A stretch of 64,000 bases of DNA from Rapana venosa. Lineage: Eukaryota; Mollusca; Gastropoda; Neogastropoda; Muricidae. Every line of letters begins with the position of its first letter. Position 1 is the first letter of the stretch. The position numbers were made by a program, and so were the translations under genes. A model generated the notes under the pieces. It had not been told where the DNA came from. It saw nothing but the letters and a program-made list of their open reading frames with translations, and searched no databases. The stretch spans positions 52,453,885-52,517,884 of the forward strand of contig CM054140.1 in NCBI GenBank assembly GCA_028751875.1, written 5' to 3'. Below, in pieces: positions 56,380 to 64,000 of this stretch.

Positions 56380-56905
56380 GCTTTGCTATATTTAGAGAGA
56401 AAAGAACAGCGGAATGATCAGAAAGTATTTTATCAGTGATAGATACAGATGTTATCAGATCTTGGGAAATATCATAATAAAGCCAGTCTAAAATATCCTG
56501 ATCGTGTGTTGCTTCGTTACCAGCTGAGAAAGATAGGGGTTTGACAAAGAAAGAGACAGACGTTTGACTCAGAAGAAGACTGCTTTCCCCAAAAAGGAAG
56601 TTAAAGTCACCCAGAATGATGCTTTCTGGGAGAGAGCTTTAGGGGATCCAGGAGTGACTGAAACTTTGATGGAAAAAGAAGATGTAGATTTCTACGGCTT
56701 GAGGTGGACGGTAAAGACAGCAGAATAAGAGTGTGGCCAGGTGTGTTGAAGTTGAGTTCACAGACTTCGAAAGATTCAGATGAGAGAAAGAAAGAGCAGG
56801 TTCGAGTGTATCTTTATAAACGATGGCAATGCCACCTCCACGGGAGGGTCGGGGAAGAGAAACAGTTTTATAAGCAGGTGGTGTCAGTTGTTTTATTACA
56901 ACCAC
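56380..56905 (-). pseudogene. LINE endonuclease domain (partial, broken)
   Basis: This is the AP-type endonuclease that nicks target DNA to prime reverse transcription. Visible in order are SRGGGIAIVYKD (near 56,835), LFCCLYRPP (near 56,720), ILGDFNF (GDFN at 56,597-56,611) and a catalytic-type SDHSAVLFSLNIAKP (SDH at about 56,408-56,422). The first part of the domain is missing through 5' truncation. The frame shifts between the YRPP and GDFN blocks. Motif residues that can be seen are intact, so decay is mostly through indels. Confidence 0.82.
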
Positions 56906-57948
56906 TGCTACTACTACTACTGCTACAATTACAATATCAACTACTACTACTACTGCTACAATTACAACAACTACTACTACTGCTAAAATTAAAACAATTG
57001 CTACTACTACTACTACTACTACTACTCTACTACTACTACTAATTTACAAAACACTACACTACTACTACTACTACTCTACTACTCTACAACTACTCCCTAC
57101 AACTACTACTAATGTGCTAAACAAATTACAAAAAAACCCACTTACCATTTAAAATATCTACAATTAAACAACTACAACTACACTACTGCTGAAATTACAA
57201 AAACTATACTACAACTGCGCAATTAAAAAAAACTACTATTAAACTACTGCAAAAATTTAACTATACCACTACTGCTCATTTACAAAAACTACTACAACAC
57301 TCGCAATTACATAAAATACTACAACTACCCACAATTACAAACGATACACTACAAAATAAAATTACAACTACTACTACAACAACTGTTACATCAACATCTA
57401 CTCAACTACTGTTACAATTAAAACCCCTACAAACCCCCAAAACACTAAACAATACCTAAAATCCCAAAACCTCATGCTAAAATTACAACTACAAACTCTG
57501 CTAAAATTTACACAAAAAGTTTTAAAAGCTGAAATTTACAACAACTACTACACTACTACGCTGCAATAAAAAACACTCAAACACTGACAAATTTAACAAA
57601 CTACCACTACTCTAATTACAAAAACACACTACACTGTGCAATTACAACAAAACTACATATTTCTGCAATCAAAAATAATACAAACTACTGCTACAAATAC
57701 AACAACAACTCCACTACTCACAAAAACACCAAAACTGCTAAAATTTACAGATTTTTACTAAAACTACGCTAGAAATACAAAAACTATACTACACGCTACT
57801 TACAAAAACTATTACAATATGCAACAATTACAATACAAAAAAATACTACTTAACTGGACAAAAAACTATACAACACAGCTCAATTAAAAACCCTACATTC
57901 TATACTGAAAACAATTACAACAAGTACTATAATAAATCAATTAAAACA
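56906..57948. repeat. CTA-type repeat, minus orientation
   Basis: It is clean at first ('ctactactactactgctaca', 56,908-57,110) and then increasingly eroded into A-stretched sequence towards the LINE fragment at 57,950. It has the same unit family as 51,650-53,795. Confidence 0.82.
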
Positions 57949-57949
57949 A

Positions 57950-58720
57950 CTACTCAAACAGCTCAACACCCGCCACCTTCTCTCCAACAATTTCTCTGAT
58001 TTTCAGTCTGCCTATCGCGTCAACCACAGCATGAAACCCCCCTGTACACATTTAAAAACATGCTTCTACTACTTTGATCGGGGAAAATCTCCCTTCCACT
58101 CTACCGACTTTCGCCGCCTTCGATACTATAACCCTCAAGTCTTCTCCCCCGTCTTCAAAAAACTTCGGTTAGGGCATACCCCTCACCGGTTTAATTCAAT
58201 TACGGGACCGTTTCCAGACAGTTCAGTAAAAAGTTTTCAATCAATACCTGCCAAACGGGGAATGCGGACCCCCACGGGGATCATTTAAAGGCCCTGTTTT
58301 TTCACTCTTTCCTCCCCTACTGTCCATATAACATCACAAAAACCACATTTTTACGCAATAATTTTGATTCAAAGCAGGTTTTTCCCTGAAACTCTTCTCT
58401 CCCGAAAAAATGGCCCCCGCTTTAAGAATTCAAAAGGGTGACAAGAAAAATACAGCTAAATGCAGATAAAAAAACCCAAGCATGCTCGTAGGGGCCAAAA
58501 GAAACTCTCTTCCTTACAACAGCTTCAATAGAACTTGGGAGTAATCGTCCCTCTACCATGCTGTGAATACTAGGGTTTTTTACGACAAAACACTCTCTAT
58601 GAAAAAATTCATCACCCGACTTTTAGTCGTGCACTATCAATAGGCGTATTAGTGCAATTCGAAAGTACATGTCCCTGTGAAAAACCAAAATTGTTTTTAT
58701 TTTTAGGGACTATTGTTTTT
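57950..58720 (+). mobile_element. LINE reverse-transcriptase fragment, plus strand
   Basis: It matches the middle of the LINE at 54,022-56,905 (complement) from 'ctcaaacagctcaacacc' to 'gcaattcgaaagtacatgtc'. It covers the FQSAYRVNHS block, the region of the catalytic box (now unreadable, 'ttacgcaataattttgattc') and the LNADK block. Frames are broken throughout and C and A runs are lengthened. Both ends fade into degraded repeat with no tail or target duplication. Confidence 0.8.
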
Positions 58721-59340
58721 TGTTTTTTTTGTTGAGCTATTATATTTTAATTACAAAATGATGTAGTTTAAAAGAAAAAATTGAGAATTCCCCCTTTTGC
58801 GATTTATGGTGTGTGAAGAGAGTGAATATAAATAGTATTGTTAAAAAGTTAAAAAATTTGAATTTACCCTTGTGAATGTTTTAATTACCTTTTATTTCCC
58901 CCGTTTTAATGAGTCTTGTGTTTCGAATTGATTAAACCATATTTTGGGGTTTTTCTTTTTTGGGTTGGGAAGAGCTTTTTTTTTTTGCCAAAATTTTAAA
59001 TTTTTTAAACCAGTTAAGAATATTTTTTTTTAAACCAAAGATTTTTCCTGTTTATTAGGTAATTTCACTAAAATTTTTAAATTGTAAAGTATGGGGGGTT
59101 TTTTTTTAAATTTTTAAAGTTTTTTGTGTTTTTTTTGTTTTGTAAAATTTTTGATATTTGAAAATTTTATTTTAGTAATTTTTGTTGAGGGGATTTGTTT
59201 TAAAATATTGTTTGTTAAAAATTTTATTTTTTTTTTATTTTTTTTTTGGCAGATTTATTAGGTTAAAGCATGTTGTTTGTTTAAGTTGGGGTTAAAAAAT
59301 TCCATGTATATTTTTATTATATATTATATTTTTTTTTGTA
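58721..59340. other. AT-rich unassigned sequence
   Basis: About 620 bp of T- and A-stretched sequence with no gene, known repeat or clear periodicity. It lies near the axis of the inverted LINE pair and may be low-quality repeat consensus. Confidence 0.5.
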
Positions 59341-61129
59341 GAGTAGTTGTATTTTTGAAATTGTGAAGTTTGTATGTTTTTTGAAATTGTAGATTTTTTA
59401 GTAGTAGTTTTTTAGTGTTGTATAGTAGAGTAGTAGTATGTGTAGTAATATAGAAGTTTAGTGGGTAAGTAAGTAGTAGTAGATTTTAGTTTATTTGTTT
59501 TTAAATTGTCGAAAAGTTGTAGTTGTGTTTGTAATTTAGCAGTAGTTGTAATGTTGTTTTTTGTAGCAGTAGTTGTAGTTGATGTAAATGTAGCAGAGTG
59601 TGTAATGTTGTAATGTAGCATGAAAAAAATGTTGTTTAGCGTAGTGTGGTGTGTTGAAATTTTTTGCGTATTGTATTTGTTTTTTGTATTAGATTAGTAG
59701 TATTTTTAAATTTTGAAAACAGTAGTAAAAGGTAGTTGAATTGTATTGGGTTGTAGTAGTTGTTTTTTGTACCAGTTTTTGTAGAGTATAGTTGTTTGTA
59801 ATTTAGCATAGTTTTTTATTGTTGTAACGGCAGAGTAGTAGTAGTGTTGTAATGACAGTATTTTGGTAAGTTAATTGTAGCGTTTTTGTAGTATTTGTTG
59901 AATTAGAGTGTGGTAGTTTTTGTATTGAAAAGGGATTTAGTAGTGTTTTTGAAAGCAGAGTGAGTAGTGTGTAGGTAGTAGTGTTTTTGGTTGAATTAGC
60001 AGTATGTAGTAGTAGTTGTAATTAAAATTTTAAAGTAGTATTTTGTTTTGATTGTAGGGTAGTATATTTGGAAAATGCAGCGATTGTAGTGTTGTTAAAA
60101 GTGTAGAGTTTTTGGTATAGTTTTAATTTGTAGCAGGTGTATAGGTTTTTTAATTCCCAGCGTAGAAAGTATATTTTTGAAATTTAAAAAAAATTTTGTG
60201 GGTTTTGTTGTAATTGTAGCAGAGTTGTTTTTTTGTAAATTTGAGTGTTGTAGTAGTTGGTAATTGTACAGTGTTGTATAGTTGTTGTATTGTACAGTAT
60301 TTGTAGTGTATTTTTGTAATTGTAATTTTAGTAGTAGTAGTGTTTTTGAAATTGTGGGAGTAGTTTTTTTTTTATGAAATTAAGAGTATTGTAGTAGTGT
60401 TGTAAGGTAGCAGTAGTGGTAGTTTTTAAATTTTAGCAGAGTGTAGTATTTTGAAATTTGAGCAGTTGAGTTGGGGATTGTACAGTATTTTTAAATTTTT
60501 GTTGTTTTGTAGCAGTATTTGTAGTAGTTTTGTAATTGGAGTAGTAGTAGTATTTTTGGTAGTAGTAGAGTATAGTGGTTATTGTAGTAGTAGTAGTAGT
60601 TGTTAGTAGTAGTTGTAGTAGTAGTTGTGTTGTTAGAGTAAAATAGTGTAGAAATTTTTTTAATTTTAGCAGTAGTGTAGTATAGTTTTAATTGCGCAGT
60701 AGTAGTAGTATAGTTTTGTAATTGACATTTAGTTTTTTAATTTTTGTAATTTAGCAGAAGTTATGTATGGGTTTGTTTTTTATTGTAGCAGTAGAGTAGT
60801 GTGAAAATTATAGTGGGTAGTAGTGAATTTAGAGTATTTTGTAGTAGTGTGGAGTATTATAGTAGTAGTAGTGTGTGTAGTATGTGTAGTTTTAAAGTAG
60901 TGTTGTTTTTTTAGCAGTAGTTATTTTCACAGTAGTGTAGTATAGTTTTGTAATTGTAGTAGTAGTAGTGTTTTGGTAGTATTGTGTATTAGTAAGTAAG
61001 TAGTGTAGTGGTAGTGTAGTGTAGTTATAGTTAGTGTGTATTTGTGTAGTAGTATATGTGTAGTATTGTTTAATTTGCAGTTAGAAGTAGTTTTTTTGTA
61101 TTTGTAGCATAGTATAGTAGCAGGGTTGT
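59341..61129. repeat. TAG-type repeat, plus orientation
   Basis: Eroded 'gtagtagttgtaattgtagc'-type repeat. (GTA)n patches sit near 60,580-60,620 and 60,955-60,970. It is the inverted counterpart of the CTA-type repeat flanking the other LINE copy. Confidence 0.8.
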
Positions 61130-63895
61130 AATAAAAAAACTGACACCAGGTTTAAAAGTTTTTCTTCCCGACCCCCCCGTGGAGGGGGCATTGCCATGTT
61201 TAAAAAGATAACTCGAACCTGCTCTTTTTTCTCTCATTGAATCTTTCGAAGTCTGTGAATTTTCAAACCCCCCACCCTTTTGCTGTTTTCCGTCCCCTCC
61301 AAGCCGAAAGAAAATCTGCATTTTCCCTTTTTCCATAAATTTTTCAGAACCCCTGGACCCTAAAGCCTCTCTCCCAAAAAATATCATTCTCGGTGACTTT
61401 AAATCCTTTTTGGGAAAGCAGTCTTCTTCTATGAAAAACGTCTGTCTCTTTTTTTGTCAAACCACTCTCTTTCCAGCTGGGAAAAAGCAACCACGATAGG
61501 ACATATTTTGACTGGCTTATTCTGATATTTCCCCGATCTGATAACATCTGTATCTATCCCCTTGAACACTTTTTGATCATTCCGCGTTTTTTTTCTCTAA
61601 ATATAGCAAAGCCTATCAGAAAGAAAAATTGTCACCCCTGAAAATTAAAGGGCCTAGATATTAAACTTTTCTTCACAAGCTGCTGAAAGCCTATCCAAAC
61701 CCCTGGGCAAAAAATAACCCCCCTCAAAATACAAGATTTCTCAGCCGACTGCTTGATAGCATGCACCCCTACTGACCGTCTCCGCCTGATAGGCCATGTG
61801 CGCCCTGGGCACCCTGACATCCTGGGGCGCAAACGCAAACGCAGGCAAAAAAGAGCGGGGATGGGGGAAAAACAAAAACGGGAATTAATAACGCTCTTTT
61901 TGAAAAAGTAAACAAGTCAAATCTTTAATTCTTTCGAAAAAATAAGTATTCTCTTCCAAGTTTTGAGCCCCGTCTTGAAATCTCTCTTTTCCCCCAACTA
62001 TTTCTTGGATCTGTGAAGGAAAAAAAACCCCTTCAACCCCAACGCTCTGAACTTTCCCTCTATTTTTCAGCTTCTTTTCCGAAAAAGTCTTTAAAAAATT
62101 CGCCCAAAGGATCAACTTTTCCAGCCCACACTTCCTGATCCCCAAATTTTCTGGGCATCCTTCCCCTTTTTTTCATCCGACAATTTAGAAAGAAAACATG
62201 AAAAACTGAAAAAAAATGACTATAAAAACATGGTTTTTCCCCCCTTCTTTTTTTTCACACGGCCTACCACAATCATACCGCAAAACACAAAAAAGTAAAA
62301 TCATCTCTTTTTCAGAAAAATTTTTATAGCTCCAAAAAAATGTATAGTCACAATCCACCAAAAAGCATGACTTTGCCTAACATTCTGAAGAATAAAAGAC
62401 CTGTTTTCCCCAATTACCTTTTATTTTTAAAACCTTGAAAAAGTAGTTCTCAAACAGTCAACAGCCCCCTTCCTCCAAAAATCTTCTTCCCGAGTTTCTC
62501 GCCTATCGCGTCAACCCCAGAGGGAAACCCCCTAGTACACACTTTAAACAGCTTTTACTACTTCTGACTCGGGAAATCCCCTTCTCACTCTACTCGACTT
62601 ATCAGCCGCCTTCGATACTATAGACCACTCAAATCTTTTCTCCCGTTTTAAAAAAACCGGGGTTCGGAACCCTCACCGGTTTATTTTTTAAACCCTTTCT
62701 GCCGATTCCCGACAGTTTCAGTAAATAAGATTAATAAATTTTCCCAAATGGAAGCGGAATCCCACAGGGATCAGTTCAGGCCCGTTCTTTTCATCTTTTC
62801 ACTCCTCACTGTCACATATAAAAAGTTCAAATCAACCATATTTTTACGCAAAAATGACTCCAGATTCAAAGATGTTACTCCCGAAAAACTGCCTTCTCTC
62901 CCCGACAAATATGGGCCCCGCTTTGAAGATTTCAAAACTGGATGACAGAAAAAATTACAGCTAAATGCAGATAAAACCGAAGCCATGCTCGTAGGGACCA
63001 AAAACAAATCTCTTCCATTTTAAAAAGCTTCAATGAAAATTGGGAAAAAATCAGTCCCTTTTCCCCTGTGGGTGGTTATCGACAAACACTCACTCTTATG
63101 AAAAATTTTCATCGACCTGTCAGTCGTGCTACTATAAATACGGTATTTTGCAATTTAAAATACTGTCCATGATGCAACAGCCAAATTGTCACTTTCCATT
63201 CTTTTAGTCTGGGACTATTGTTTCTGTTTTGTTGGTTGCCAGCATCATCTTCCCCTCCCCTTTAAAAGTATAAAAAACTCCCCGCTCGACTAGTTTCAGA
63301 AAAAAAAAATCTGGCACATTATCCCCCTTGCTTCTCCCCCTGGCTGCCTGTGCCACAGAGAGTAGAAAATAAGTCAGTACCCCCCTTTTTACAAAGTTTT
63401 CCACAAACTGCACCCCCCTCCTCTGTGAAATTTAACCTGACACCCTTCACGTTCCCCCGCTCTATGCAATACCCTTTTGCTACGAATACCCAATTCAACC
63501 AATCCAGTTGGCCGCCGCTCTTTCTCTATTTTGGGGCTCGACCTGGAATGAGCTCCCCCCCTCCTTCGCCAGAAACCTAGTTTTTACATTTTAAATCCAC
63601 CTCAAGACAATTTTTTTTAACCCCCCGTTTCTATCGAGCTATCCCACCCCACTACCCCTGTCCCCATCACCCTGCTAAAATTAGGACTAAAGGGGGGTGT
63701 GGCTTGGTTTTTTAAAACATTTGCTATTGAAATTTTCTTTTGTAGATTTTGTCTGCGCGACTATGTTTGTAAAAAATATGTTTGTTTAAACTAGAATTTA
63801 TCATTGATTGCAGACTGTGTAAGATTAGTTGGAAAAGATCCGCTTTTTTTGTCTTTTCAAGTTAGGCTATATAAAATTTCCTGTATTTTTTTTTA
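61130..63895 (+). mobile_element. Non-LTR retrotransposon, inverted partner of 54,022-56,905
   Basis: Same element and order on the plus strand. The 5' junction 'ttgtaataaaaaaactgaca' matches the 54-56.9 kb copy's complement. GDF (61,392) and DHSA (61,575) motifs of the endonuclease, the RPV-type RT block (~62,397), LQLNADKTEAMLVGT (~62,960), WLPVPQRVE (~63,342) and a 3' UTR ending near 'ggctatataaaatttcctgt' are recognisable. A much shorter ATT tail follows (63,885-63,912). Copies differ mainly where this one has longer homopolymer runs, for example 'gacccccccgtggaggggg' against 'gaccctcccgtggaggtgg'. Confidence 0.88.
61150..63620 (+). pseudogene. Broken LINE ORF2 (endonuclease + reverse transcriptase), inverted copy
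   Basis: No continuous frame exceeds about 80-105 residues in any part of this region. The catalytic box region reads 'tttttacgcaaaaatgactc', so FADD is absent. Stretches such as ESRF and AMLVGTKNK can be followed only by shifting frame. It is the same gene as the minus-strand copy at 54,240-56,905 but more disrupted. Indels and run-lengthening dominate over substitutions. Confidence 0.78.
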
Positions 63896-64000
63896 TTTTT
63901 TATTATTATTAATTTTCAGTAGTTGTATTAGTTGTAATTGTGCAGTCGTTGTAAAAGTTATTGTAATTGTTGCAGTAGTTGTAGTAGTTGTTAAAAATTT
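63896..64000. repeat. ATT tail followed by TAG-type repeat
   Basis: 'ttattattattaatttt' is followed by 'cagtagttgtattagttgta' and a 'gcagtcgttgtaa' segment. This matches the complement of 53,745-53,800, showing that the inverted duplication includes the downstream flank. Confidence 0.82.

Larger units (their letters stand above)
54022..56905 (-). mobile_element. Non-LTR retrotransposon (jockey superfamily, CR1/L2-like), 5'-truncated
   Basis: The order on the minus strand is AP endonuclease, reverse transcriptase, C-terminal domain, 3' UTR, (ATT)n tail. The 5' end is cut inside the endonuclease at about 56,905, where CTA-type repeat resumes. ORF1 and the first part of the endonuclease are missing. 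Frameshifts and stops break the ORF many times. The exact clade was not resolved. A second copy at 61,130 on the other strand starts at the same residue and shares both flanks. Confidence 0.9.

Overview
This is eukaryotic, repeat-dominated DNA with no intact protein-coding gene. The best guess is a mollusc (possibly a gastropod) or another lophotrochozoan. The reasons are tRNA-derived SINEs whose core (a 'tcggatgagac..taaaccgagg' stretch followed by an 'acgttaaa' box) I associate with molluscan genomes, a degraded jockey-superfamily LINE, and long GT and TAG arrays. Nothing here looks bacterial or viral. The species call is inference.

Layout. 1-1.75 kb is ordinary AT-rich non-coding DNA with two tRNA-derived SINEs, a SINE fragment, a diverged local duplication and one candidate 83-bp exon. 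1.8-2.8 kb holds two minisatellites, one GC-rich and one A-rich. 3.5-4.1 and 5.1-5.5 kb are GT-rich simple repeats, with featureless sequence between them. 5.64-11.97 kb is a tandem satellite with a ~315-350-bp monomer and signs of a dimeric higher-order repeat; its middle third is heavily eroded by small deletions. 11.97-49.55 kb is a ~37.5-kb array of the decamer TATTACAGTG and its variants, organised into recurring modules punctuated by a hairpin-forming punctuation module. Inside it lie a ~14-kb direct duplication (12.25-26.4 versus 28.6-42.6 kb), two identical 966-bp poly-C blocks, three 3' ends of a LINE with (GATA)n tails, and two SINE copies. 49.5-64 kb is a TAG/CTA-type simple-sequence field that switches strand several times and carries three dead copies of one LINE. 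Two of those copies form an inverted pair sharing the same 5' truncation and the same flanks.

No genes work together here. The informative content is structural: satellite hierarchy, SINE-LINE 3'-tail sharing, retroelement tails ending in microsatellite, and large direct and inverted duplications. Several features look more like long-read assembly or polishing artefacts than biology: identical 966-bp poly-C blocks, noise shared between duplicate copies, an inverted pair with one smoothed arm, and a drift of eroded sequence towards local homopolymers. All long open frames in the window are by-products of stop-free simple repeats and should not be annotated as proteins.
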